From positions 748,001-812,000 of the forward strand of contig JAWKQB010000002.1 of assembly GCA_041390365.1 (NCBI GenBank): a stretch of 64,000 nucleotides of DNA, read 5' to 3'. The notes beneath the pieces were generated by a model, which saw nothing but the letters and a program-made list of their open reading frames with translations, was not told the origin of the DNA and made no database searches. Below are positions 42,938-51,132 of the stretch, in pieces. Within the stretch, counting starts at the first letter, position 1. Each line of letters opens with the position of its first letter. Both the position numbers and the translations under genes were made by a program. The stretch comes from Syntrophotaleaceae bacterium. Its GTDB lineage: Bacteria > Desulfobacterota > Desulfuromonadia > Desulfuromonadales > Syntrophotaleaceae.

Positions 42938-44295
42938 GAAAGATATCGTTATTGCTGGTCGCGGCCGATGCTGCCCTAACTGTTCTGGCTTTGGTGACAG
43001 CCTACTTCGTTCGTTTCGGTGTTGCACCCGGGTTCGATGATCTTTTCAGCCATGGAGGAGCGAGGGTCCTGGTAGTGGCCGGAATCGTCATCATCACAGG
43101 GTTTTTCTGTGAACTCTATCGCTTGGATCAGGCTTATCGCGGCACCGACCTGCTCGCCCGCATCGCCGTGACGATGCTGCTCTCCATGCTGATTCTCTCT
43201 GCTTTTTATTATCTTGTGCCTGAAGCCATGATCGGTCGCGGTATTCTTTCGCTGTCCCTGATCTCCTGCGGGGCGATGCAGTTTCTGCTGCGTCGGGGGC
43301 TGGTCGCCCTCGGGGGGCTTTCCGGGTTTGCCCAAAGGGTGCTGGTGCTCGGCGTCGGTCCCTTGGCAGAGGTGATGCAGAAAACCATTCTGCTGTCGCA
43401 GGGAAGATATCTCCTTGCCGGGTTTGTTCAGCCTGCAGCCGATATAATGACCGTACCCTGTGATCAGGTGATCGGCCAAGTAGACCGGATCAGAGATCTG
43501 GTGCGGGAGCAGCGCGCCAGCAAGGTCGTTGTGGCTATAACGGAACGTCGCGGCGTGCTGCCGGTCAAGGATCTACTGTTCTGCAAGCTGTCCGGCATCG
43601 ATGTCCTCGATTCCCCTTCTTTCTATGAAATGTTGACCGGAAAGCTTTTGATAGAAAATATTCAGCCGAGTTGGTTCATCTATTCCAACGGATTTCGCAT
43701 CAACAGTTTCAAGAAATTCTACAAACGGGCTGGGGATGTTTTATTCTCTATGTTTGGCGTCTTTCTGGCTCTGCCCCTGTTCCCCCTGGTAGCCATGCTG
43801 ATCAAGCTCGATTCCTCGGGGCCGATATTGTTTCGCCAGGTGCGGGTTGGCGAGCGGGGCAAAGAATTTTCCATTCTGAAATTCCGGACGATGCGTCAGG
43901 ATGCCGAAAAAGAAACAGGGGCGGTCTGGGCATCCAAGAACGACCCTCGCATCACTCGAATTGGGGGATTTTTGCGGAAAAGCCGATTGGACGAGCTTCC
44001 CCAGCTGTTCAATGTCCTGCGAGGGGAGATGAGCTTTGTCGGGCCGCGTCCCGAGAGACCAGAATTCGTCGGACAGCTTTCCGAAAAAATTCCGTATTAC
44101 GAAAAGCGGCATTTTGTCAAGCCGGGTCTCACCGGCTGGGCTCAGGTCTGCTACCCCTATGGATCCTCAGAACAGGATGCCCTTGAGAAATTGCGCTATG
44201 ACCTTTATTACATTAAGAACTATTCGCTTATCCTCGACCTTTTCATTGTCCTTGAAACCATAAAAGTGGTCCTTTACAACCGCGGAGGAAGATAA
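42934..44295 (+). CDS. epsB: Undecaprenyl-phosphate sugar-1-phosphate transferase (EpsB-like, XrtA-associated)
   Basis: A 453-residue polyprenyl sugar transferase that should start the polysaccharide repeat unit on the lipid carrier. Four or five membrane segments lie in the first ~130 residues. A nucleotide-binding-like middle (about 140-230, VLVLGVGPLAEVMQKTI) follows, then one more hydrophobic segment and the catalytic domain: FRQVRVGERGKEFSILKFRTM, KNDPRITRIGGFLRKSRLDELPQ and GEMSFVGPRPERPEF. The C-terminal region matches the WcaJ/EpsB type with the XrtA-associated length. It overlaps prsT by four bases, and the next gene starts directly after its stop. Confidence 0.92.
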   Translation: MRKISLLLVAADAALTVLALVTAYFVRFGVAPGFDDLFSHGGARVLVVAGIVIITGFFCELYRLDQAYRGTDLLARIAVTMLLSMLILSAFYYLVPEAMIGRGILSLSLISCGAMQFLLRRGLVALGGLSGFAQRVLVLGVGPLAEVMQKTILLSQGRYLLAGFVQPAADIMTVPCDQVIGQVDRIRDLVREQRASKVVVAITERRGVLPVKDLLFCKLSGIDVLDSPSFYEMLTGKLLIENIQPSWFIYSNGFRINSFKKFYKRAGDVLFSMFGVFLALPLFPLVAMLIKLDSSGPILFRQVRVGERGKEFSILKFRTMRQDAEKETGAVWASKNDPRITRIGGFLRKSRLDELPQLFNVLRGEMSFVGPRPERPEFVGQLSEKIPYYEKRHFVKPGLTGWAQVCYPYGSSEQDALEKLRYDLYYIKNYSLILDLFIVLETIKVVLYNRGGR

Positions 44296-45099
44296 ATGTC
44301 CATGAGAAAACTTTTTCCGGTGCTGGTGCTGGTGCTGCTCAATTTTCTATCGCCCATCGCCTGGTGCGAAGATTACATCATCGGTGATGGAGATGTGCTG
44401 CTGATCTCTGTATGGGGAGTTCCCGAACTGACTGTGGAGGTCATTGTCCGTCCGGACGGCAAAATTACACTGCCTGCCGGTGGCGACATCGTCGCTTCCG
44501 GGCTTTCTCCCGCGCAGTTGAGTGAAAAACTGAATATCAAACTCTCGGAGTTCGTCAAAAAGCCGGTTGTTACCGTGACCGTGCGGCAAATCGTCAATAA
44601 CAGGGTCTACGTTTCCGGGGGCGGAGCTGGTCCGACGGTAGTTGATCTAACCGGCCGAACGACACTTCTAAAGCTTCTCTGCCGGCTCGAGGGACTTCAA
44701 AACGCAGACCTTCGCCGGGCCTACATTATCAGGGAAGGGAATCGAATCGATACTGATTTTTATCAACTTTTCGTCAAGGGGGACGTTTCCCGGGATGTGA
44801 CGCTGCAGCCGGAAGATATCATTTTCCTTCCGACCCAGGAGCTCAACAAGGTTTATGTCACGGGCGCCATTCAGGAGCCCAGATACATCTTCTATCGTGA
44901 GGGAATGACGGTTCTCGACGCTATTCTGGAAGCAGGAGGCTTCAGCGAGTATGCTAAGCAGAACGATGTCCTCGTGCTGCGGCACGGCGGCGAAAAGATT
45001 GAGCTGCGGATCAAAGACTTGATGTCCGGCAAGAATACCGACCACAACGTCGCACTGCAACCGGGTGATCAGGTGGTGGTGAAAGAGGGAATGTTTTAA
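44296..45099 (+). CDS. Polysaccharide export protein (Wza-like, XrtA-associated)
   Basis: A 267-residue periplasmic/outer-membrane exporter. A signal peptide (about 1-24, FPVLVLVLLNFLSPIAWC) precedes the poly-export domain (YIIGDGDVLLISVWGVPELTVEVIVRPDGKI type, about 27-110). Two SLBB-type beta-grasp repeats follow (VYVSGGGAGPTVVDL, and VYVTGAIQEPRYIFYREGMTVLDAI with LDAILEAGGFSEYA). The ATG at 44296 immediately follows the previous stop, with GGAGGA inside the preceding gene. The end of the signal could be a lipobox-like Cys (AWC), but it lacks the usual preceding Leu-x-Gly. With the chain-length and kinase genes downstream it should form the outer part of the export channel. Confidence 0.93.
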   Translation: MSMRKLFPVLVLVLLNFLSPIAWCEDYIIGDGDVLLISVWGVPELTVEVIVRPDGKITLPAGGDIVASGLSPAQLSEKLNIKLSEFVKKPVVTVTVRQIVNNRVYVSGGGAGPTVVDLTGRTTLLKLLCRLEGLQNADLRRAYIIREGNRIDTDFYQLFVKGDVSRDVTLQPEDIIFLPTQELNKVYVTGAIQEPRYIFYREGMTVLDAILEAGGFSEYAKQNDVLVLRHGGEKIELRIKDLMSGKNTDHNVALQPGDQVVVKEGMF

Positions 45100-45191
45100 T
45101 TGGTAAAAGCATTAATTAGTTGCTAGTGCTATGGTTGGTATAAATTTTCAACCAGCATTACCAATCAGCAACCAGCAAGTGGATTTAAAAA

Positions 45192-46703
45192 ATGGATCAT
45201 AATAAAAACGAGATTTTAAAGATACTTCGGGTGGTCTATTCTCGAAAAAGGGTATTTGCTCTAGCCACCATGCTGGTCATGTCCGCCCTTTTGGTTCGAA
45301 GTTACCTGACACCCAAGCAGTACCGGGCAGACAGCAAGGTCTTCATCGAAAGAAACGTAATCGATAACCTGGTCCGTGGACTCGCGGTTACACCCGAAAT
45401 GGAAGACCGCATCCGGGTACTGAGTCATGCCATGCTCAGCAGGGAACTTGTTTCCAGCGTTCTGGATAAAATTGATTCAGGGCCGGTTTATGGCAGTCCT
45501 GCTGAAAAGCAGTCCAAAATCGTCGATCTGCAACGACGCACTCGGATAGAAGTTCAAAATAGGGGAGACTTGTTTATCGTTTCCTTGGTAGACCGGAACC
45601 CCCGCTTCGCCATGGATTTTGTCAACACTCTTGTAAGATCTTATGTGGAATCAAACATCTCTGCCAAAAGGGAGGAAAGCTACGGGGCCAACAGGTTCCT
45701 TAACGAGCAGATCGACCTGTTCAAAAAAAAGCTGGATCAATCTGAGGACGCCATCATCCAGTACCGTCGCAGTCAGGGGGTCTCTCTCGGTAATGAAGAA
45801 CAGTCCAAGGTGGACGATATTCGAGCCTATGTCCGGCAGATTGATGATATCGATTTAGAAATTACGACCATGACAGCCCGGAAAAAACTTTTGGAAAACC
45901 AGTTGCTTGGACTGGATCCGATGATCGCTGTTTTGAGTGAAACACGTCGCAGTGACCGGTTGGCTGTTTTGGAAAGACAATTGCAGACCCTCCTCTTGAC
46001 TTATACCGAGAATTATCCGGAAGTACTGCGGCTCAAAGCGGAAATTGAAACATTGCGTAATCGGCAGGAAACCACGGAAGAAGCAGCGGATGAGTCGACT
46101 GCCATGGAAGGCGCCAATCCCGTCTATCAGGAAACGATGCAGGCAAAACTGGCGCTGGAGGCTGAAATCAGCTCGCTGCAGGCCAGAAGGACCAAGCTGC
46201 AGCAAATGGTTGCAGGTCGGGAAAGCGAGCTGAGGGAATTCCCGGAAAAGAACAAGGAGCTCGACCGGCTGATCCAGGAACGTGATTCCGCCCGCAGTAT
46301 CTATGAACAGCTGCTGCAGCGTCTCGGTCAATCCGAGGTTTCAAAGCAGATGGAAATTGGTGACAAGACCACCACCTTCCGTATAGTCGATCCGGCCATC
46401 CTGCCCAAGGTTCCGGTTGCCCCGAACATGATCAAGCTCATTCTGATGTCTGTTGCGGTTGGTCTGGGATGCGGCCTCGGTTTGGTTGTTCTGCTGGAGA
46501 AGATGGACGGCACCATCAAAGATCCGGAGGAAATTCAGGAATTGAGCGTGCCGGTGTTGGCCCAGATCCCGACAATTGTCGATCAGCAGTTAGTTACCCG
46601 GCGGAAAAAACAGGATTTGGCCCTGTATCTTGTCAGTGCCAGCTACGGCATGATGGTATTTTCGCTGCTCGTATACGAAAGCATTTTTCGCTGGAAAGGA
46701 TGA
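45192..46703 (+). CDS. Chain-length determinant (Wzz-like, XrtA-associated)
   Basis: A 503-residue polysaccharide co-polymerase. A first membrane segment (about 18-37) is followed by a ~390-residue periplasmic domain rich in Gln/Glu/Leu with predicted coiled coils (AILQYRRS-like and QETTEEAADESTAMEG regions), then a second membrane segment (about 420-440, MIKLILMSVAVGLGCGLGLVVLL) and a further C-terminal hydrophobic stretch. This matches XrtA-associated chain-length proteins, which have the same length. They set polysaccharide length in partnership with the tyrosine kinase encoded 34 bases downstream. The ATG at 45192 is preceded by AGCAACC-type intergenic words rather than a strong ribosome site. 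Confidence 0.92.
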   Translation: MDHNKNEILKILRVVYSRKRVFALATMLVMSALLVRSYLTPKQYRADSKVFIERNVIDNLVRGLAVTPEMEDRIRVLSHAMLSRELVSSVLDKIDSGPVYGSPAEKQSKIVDLQRRTRIEVQNRGDLFIVSLVDRNPRFAMDFVNTLVRSYVESNISAKREESYGANRFLNEQIDLFKKKLDQSEDAIIQYRRSQGVSLGNEEQSKVDDIRAYVRQIDDIDLEITTMTARKKLLENQLLGLDPMIAVLSETRRSDRLAVLERQLQTLLLTYTENYPEVLRLKAEIETLRNRQETTEEAADESTAMEGANPVYQETMQAKLALEAEISSLQARRTKLQQMVAGRESELREFPEKNKELDRLIQERDSARSIYEQLLQRLGQSEVSKQMEIGDKTTTFRIVDPAILPKVPVAPNMIKLILMSVAVGLGCGLGLVVLLEKMDGTIKDPEEIQELSVPVLAQIPTIVDQQLVTRRKKQDLALYLVSASYGMMVFSLLVYESIFRWKG

Positions 46704-46737
46704 CGGTCCTGCGAGACCGCCGACAGGATGGTAATAA

Positions 46738-47574
46738 ATGAGTCGAATAGAAAAGGCGATTGAAAAGGCAACGTTGCTGAGGAAAAATGGTTCGGAGGCG
46801 GAAAAAGAGCATACGGCTCCGTCGCCGGTCCTGGAGATGCCCGTTTCACCGGCCATGGCGCTCCGGGCCCACGGCGAACCTCCGGAAGTGAAGCCTTTGG
46901 CCCCCAAAAACCCTTTGCTTGTTATCAATCATGAATCGGGCAGCGGGACGGCGGAGGAATACCGCAAGCTAAAATCCATCATTATCGAGTTAACCCGGCA
47001 GAACACTTTCAAAAACACCCTGTTGATTACCAGCCCTCTGCCAGCAGCAGGGAAAACAATCACTTCCCTGAATCTGGCCCTGACCATGGCCCGGGAGTAC
47101 GACCATACGGTGCTTCTGGTCGACGCCGACCTGCGCAAACCTTCGGTTCATAAATATTTCGGAATTTCCCCGGAAAAGGGACTGGTGCAATGTCTTACAG
47201 AAGGCTGTCCCCTGGAGACGGCGCTGATACGTACCGGCATAGGCAAACTTGTTCTGCTTCCTGCCGGCGGAACCGTCGATGACCCGGCGGAATTGCTTGG
47301 TTCCAACCGCATGCGCAATTTGGTGGCTGAACTGAAGTCCCGCTATCCCGATCGCTACGTCATTTTCGATACCACGCCGGTGTTGCCCTTTGCTGAAGCT
47401 TCAACTCTCGGCCACCTGATGGACGGGATCCTGATGATAGTACGAGAGCGCAAAACCCGTCCATCAGAACTGAAACAAGCACTGGAGTTGATCAAGTCCG
47501 ACAATCTTCTGGGCCTGGTCTACAATGATACCGACACTTCCCAGAAGATAGGCTATTACGGGTATCAGTATTAG
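46738..47574 (+). CDS. BY-kinase-type tyrosine-protein kinase (XrtA-associated)
   Basis: A 278-residue bacterial tyrosine kinase of the stand-alone (CapB/CpsD-like) type. An N-terminal segment of ~65 charged and Pro-rich residues follows SRIEKAIEKAT, the usual motif that binds the co-polymerase. The ATPase core has Walker A SPLPAAGKT, Walker A' VLLVDADLRKPS and Walker B YVIFDTTPVLPFAE. The C-terminal tail is Tyr-rich (YNDTDTSQKIGYYGYQY), the usual self-phosphorylation site. It should phosphorylate itself and control polymerisation or export together with the chain-length protein upstream. A ribosome site (AGGATGG) precedes the ATG. Confidence 0.93.
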   Translation: MSRIEKAIEKATLLRKNGSEAEKEHTAPSPVLEMPVSPAMALRAHGEPPEVKPLAPKNPLLVINHESGSGTAEEYRKLKSIIIELTRQNTFKNTLLITSPLPAAGKTITSLNLALTMAREYDHTVLLVDADLRKPSVHKYFGISPEKGLVQCLTEGCPLETALIRTGIGKLVLLPAGGTVDDPAELLGSNRMRNLVAELKSRYPDRYVIFDTTPVLPFAEASTLGHLMDGILMIVRERKTRPSELKQALELIKSDNLLGLVYNDTDTSQKIGYYGYQY

Positions 47575-47665
47575 GTTGAGGTGAGGAGTGATGGGCTCTG
47601 ATTGGATTCATTAAATCACTGATTCTATGACTTGACTACATTTGAAAACTTTGGAGGGGTGAACC

Positions 47666-48898
47666 TTGAAGCGTATTTTAGCCATTATCGTTCTGTTGGG
47701 AGCTCTGTTGCCCCTTCCGGTTCGGGCGGCCTTCGAACTAGAGCCGAGGCTGCTGATTCGGGAAGAGTTCACCGATAATCTGTTCCTCGATACAGAGGAC
47801 GAGGAGAGCGACTTCATTACGACTATAGCACCGGGGATTCTGTTAAATTACGATGCCCGAAAGCTCAATCTTGAACTCGACTACAGCCTTCGTTTTCTCA
47901 AATATCTTCACAATGATGAAGAAGACGAAACCAGTCTGAGTGACGTTCAGCGAGTCAGGTTTCTCGGGGAACTTTTCCCAGATCAGGATTTTTCGCTTAC
48001 TTTGATCGACGAGTATGATCGAGTCATTATCGACACCCGGCGTCAGGTGGACGAAGACAACCTGATCGTAAACCGAAGCAATCGCAACCTTTTGGTAGTC
48101 AACCCCGAATATCGCAGCGGCTATTTCAATACCTTCACGCCTGTTGCCGGTTACCGCTTTGAAATGGTCGATTACGACGATCCTGAAGGAGACGATTCGG
48201 ATCGGCATGAATTTTATGTTGAACTGGAAAAAAGATTCAGCCCCAGACTGACCACTGCTCTCGGCTATCGATACAACATCTACCGAACTGATGAGGAGGC
48301 CGAAGAAGATGATTATGACCGCCAGGACCTGACAACCCGGCTTTCCTATCAAATCGGCAGCTCAGTTACCTTACACGGCAGTGCTGGCTCGGCATGGCTC
48401 GACTATGAAGAGCGAGGCAGCGAAAGGGCCTTGGTCTGGCAGGTGGGCCTTGACTGGCAGCGCGGGTCCCGCTGGCGGACCGCAGTTGCCTACAGTGAGG
48501 ATTTCGCCGTATCGGTTAATGATGGCTTGAGCAAGAACAGGCGTGCCGAAGCGTCATTCAACTATTTGGAAAGGATTCCCTGGGAGGTAGGGATTTTTGC
48601 CGAAAAGCAGGATTTTCGTACCGAAGATCGGGAAGACCGTGGCGCCGGTATCAATGGCAGAGTCACTGTGCCTTTTCGTGGGCGGCTGTCCCTCGATTTG
48701 ACCGGCGAGAGCTCCGTATGGCGTTTTTTGCCTGAGGATGAGGATGTTTTCCGCTATAGTGCAGGCCTGGCCCTCAGCTACACAATAAAGTACGGCGTTA
48801 TTTCCGTTGGTTATCGCTATCGGGAAGAGAATTCAGATTTCGACCAGAACGACTATCAGAGCAACCTTGCCTATGTTCAGTTCTTGTTGACGTTTTAG
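47666..48898 (+). CDS. Outer-membrane beta-barrel protein of the XrtA locus
   Basis: A 410-residue exported barrel. Translation is from a TTG at 47666, seven bases after GGAGGGG, giving the signal peptide MKRILAIIVLLGALLPLPVRA. The mature part starts FELEPRLLIREEFTDNLFLD, as in XrtA-associated barrel proteins, and consists of about sixteen to eighteen alternating strands separated by strongly acidic turns (for example DEEDETS, DPEGDDSDRH, DEEAEEDDYD). It ends in VQFLLTF, with the C-terminal Phe typical of barrel proteins. It may form the outer-membrane pore for the polysaccharide in this locus. The acidic loops could bind cations or repel the anionic polymer (inference). Confidence 0.85.
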   Translation: MKRILAIIVLLGALLPLPVRAAFELEPRLLIREEFTDNLFLDTEDEESDFITTIAPGILLNYDARKLNLELDYSLRFLKYLHNDEEDETSLSDVQRVRFLGELFPDQDFSLTLIDEYDRVIIDTRRQVDEDNLIVNRSNRNLLVVNPEYRSGYFNTFTPVAGYRFEMVDYDDPEGDDSDRHEFYVELEKRFSPRLTTALGYRYNIYRTDEEAEEDDYDRQDLTTRLSYQIGSSVTLHGSAGSAWLDYEERGSERALVWQVGLDWQRGSRWRTAVAYSEDFAVSVNDGLSKNRRAEASFNYLERIPWEVGIFAEKQDFRTEDREDRGAGINGRVTVPFRGRLSLDLTGESSVWRFLPEDEDVFRYSAGLALSYTIKYGVISVGYRYREENSDFDQNDYQSNLAYVQFLLTF

Positions 48899-48979
48899 GT
48901 TCGTAAAAATGTAAGGCGTGAAAGTGAGAGGTAAGTCGCAAGTATTAAAACGTAAAGTCAATTACGAGGGTTAAAACCC

Positions 48980-50053
48980 ATGTACGAACTATTCTTTAAC
49001 TTGACCACCAAACCTTTTAGCCTGGTGCCCGATCCGCGTTTCCTCTTTTTGAGTAAAACGCATCGGAAGGCGATTCGTTATCTGGATTACGGATTAAGGG
49101 AAGGGGCGGGTTTCATCCTGTTGACCGGTGAAGTCGGGTCAGGCAAGACGACCCTGGTCAAGGACTTTATCGGACGGCTGGATCGGTCTACGGTTCTGGC
49201 CATGATCTTCAATACCAGTATCGGCGGCGATCAGCTGCTGGCCTCGATCAACGAGGAATTTGGACTCGATGTCCATGGTCGGGACCGAGTGGGGTTGCAG
49301 CGGGACCTGAACGACTTTCTCATTGCCCAGTACTCTGCAGGTATTCGGCCGATTCTCATGATCGATGAAGCGCAGAACCTTTCCCCGGAGGCCTTGGAGG
49401 ATGTCCGTATGCTGTCCAACCTGGAAGCGGCGGACAGCAAACTGCTGCAGATCATTCTCATTGGTCAACCGGAACTGCAGACAACCCTCGATCAGCACAG
49501 CATGCGCCAACTTAGGCAGCGAATCGGTATCAGCTGTCATCTAAGTGCGCTCGCGCCGGATGAAATCGAGGATTACATTTTTTATCGTCTTGATAAAGCC
49601 GGCAACCGGGATGCTGTCACCTTCGAACCGGGCTCCTTCGAAATCATTTTTCGCTACAGCAGCGGTATCCCTCGATTAGTCAATCGCATCTGTGATTTTC
49701 TGCTGCTGGCCGCCTTTAGTGACGAAACCCGCAACCTGAGTTTGGATTTGGTCCAGGAAGTGGCTATCGAGGCTGGGGATAATGCAGAGGCTGCCGGCAG
49801 TATTCAATTTCAGCTGGAGTCAGCTTCCCTCGAAGAGCGATTGAAGAAGCTGGAAAACGATTTTTTCCTCTATCTGTCTGGGGCCATGGAAAAAGAACGC
49901 ATTTTCGAACGATTGTCCCTGATAGAAAAAGCTTTGAAAAGAATGCACAGAAAACAGCAGGAACAGTCCAACACCCTCGAGGAACGCCTGAGCCAGATCG
50001 AGGCGAAACTCGAGGAACTTCAAAAGGGGCGGGGATTGTCGATAGTTAAATAA
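48980..50053 (+). CDS. XrtA-associated ATPase (ExeA/general secretion AAA type)
   Basis: A 357-residue AAA ATPase. The N-terminus (MYELFFNLTTKPFSLVPDP) and TGEVGSGKTTL Walker A, IDEAQNLSPEALEDVRMLSN Walker B and sensor QIILIGQPELQ match the ExeA-like ATPases found in exosortase-linked loci. The helical lid (IPRLVNRICDFLLLAA) follows, then a long charged coiled coil to the end (about 275-350, LEERLKKLENDFFLY and further heptads). It is thought to help assembly or energise export, but its molecular role in these loci is unproven. It lies downstream of the barrel gene by 81 bases and precedes the polysaccharide deacetylase by 66. Confidence 0.93.
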   Translation: MYELFFNLTTKPFSLVPDPRFLFLSKTHRKAIRYLDYGLREGAGFILLTGEVGSGKTTLVKDFIGRLDRSTVLAMIFNTSIGGDQLLASINEEFGLDVHGRDRVGLQRDLNDFLIAQYSAGIRPILMIDEAQNLSPEALEDVRMLSNLEAADSKLLQIILIGQPELQTTLDQHSMRQLRQRIGISCHLSALAPDEIEDYIFYRLDKAGNRDAVTFEPGSFEIIFRYSSGIPRLVNRICDFLLLAAFSDETRNLSLDLVQEVAIEAGDNAEAAGSIQFQLESASLEERLKKLENDFFLYLSGAMEKERIFERLSLIEKALKRMHRKQQEQSNTLEERLSQIEAKLEELQKGRGLSIVK

Positions 50054-50119
50054 TCCCTGGCCCAAGCCCAAAGTCGTCAGTCCACGAGCCATGAGCCAGC
50101 AACCAGCAACTGGTTATAA

Positions 50120-51052
50120 ATGATCAATTACTTATCCATAGACGTAGAAGACTACTTTCAGGTTTCGGCTTTCGAAAAGGTGTCATCGCCCTCCTCATGG
50201 AACGACCGGGAGATGAGGGTCGAAAGGAACACCGAGAAGGTTCTTGGCTTGCTGGGGGAACGCAAGGTCAAGGCCACTTTCTTCATCCTTGGTTGGGTAG
50301 CCGAGCGTTGTCCGAACCTGATCAGAAGTATAGCTTCCGAGGGACATGAAGTGGCGAGTCACGGGTATGCTCACCAGCGGGTGGATTGCCAGGGGCGTAC
50401 CATGTTTCGTCAGGATATCCGGAGAAGCAAGGGTCTTCTCGAGGATTTAACCGGGGAGCCGGTCCTTGGTTACCGGGCCCCGAGTTATTCGATTTCGCGG
50501 GATACTTTCTGGGCTTTCGACGAACTGTATCTGGCCGGTTATCGCTACGACTCAAGTATATTTCCCATCAGACACGACTTCTATGGTATTCCCGACTGGC
50601 CCCGGTTTTCCGGTTGGGTGGTAAGGACGGATAAGGGGGACTGGATTCCTGCCGGGGATAAACGGGAAGAGAGCCCGGCACTGTTCGAGATTCCGATTAC
50701 CACTCTAAAAATAGGAGCCAAAAGCTTGCCTATTGCCGGGGGGGGCTATTTTCGGCTGTTCCCTTACGCGTTCACTCGCTGGGGACTGAGAAGGATCAAT
50801 CGCGCAGACCGGCAGCCATTTCTTTTCTATGTACATCCCTGGGAGTTCGATCCACAACAGCCGCGCATGAGCGGGATCAGCGCGAAAAGCCGAGTAAGGC
50901 ATTACCTGAATTTGACCAGGACTGAAAATCGCTTCAAACAGTTGCTCCGGGATTTTGATTTCGTGCCGGTGTCGAAATGTATGACTGCAGCAAAGGATTC
51001 CCTCACAAATGCGAAATGCCATCCTCCAATTAATTTTACCGGCATTCCATAG
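50120..51052 (+). CDS. Polysaccharide deacetylase (XrtA-associated, DUF3473 C-terminus)
   Basis: A 310-residue NodB-fold deacetylase. The Asp of LSIDVEDYFQV, the metal His in SHGYAHQRV and the RAPSYSIS strand are visible catalytic features. The C-terminal part (about 180-280) holds the DUF3473 pattern FEIPITTLKIG.., GGGYFRLFPY and FLFYVHPWEFDP. The full-length match to the exosortase-associated deacetylase family is good. It should remove N-acetyl groups from the nascent polymer, possibly giving it a positive charge. No signal peptide is seen, so it probably acts in the cytoplasm or at the inner face unless exported by another route. The ATG is preceded by AGCAACC words and a poor ribosome site. 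Confidence 0.92.
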   Translation: MINYLSIDVEDYFQVSAFEKVSSPSSWNDREMRVERNTEKVLGLLGERKVKATFFILGWVAERCPNLIRSIASEGHEVASHGYAHQRVDCQGRTMFRQDIRRSKGLLEDLTGEPVLGYRAPSYSISRDTFWAFDELYLAGYRYDSSIFPIRHDFYGIPDWPRFSGWVVRTDKGDWIPAGDKREESPALFEIPITTLKIGAKSLPIAGGGYFRLFPYAFTRWGLRRINRADRQPFLFYVHPWEFDPQQPRMSGISAKSRVRHYLNLTRTENRFKQLLRDFDFVPVSKCMTAAKDSLTNAKCHPPINFTGIP

Positions 51053-51132
51053 TAGGCGGAGTTACCGAGTACTGTCGGGCATCGCATAGCGTCCAAACGA
51101 ATCTTCCGATCAAAGGTAAGGATTTCATCTAA

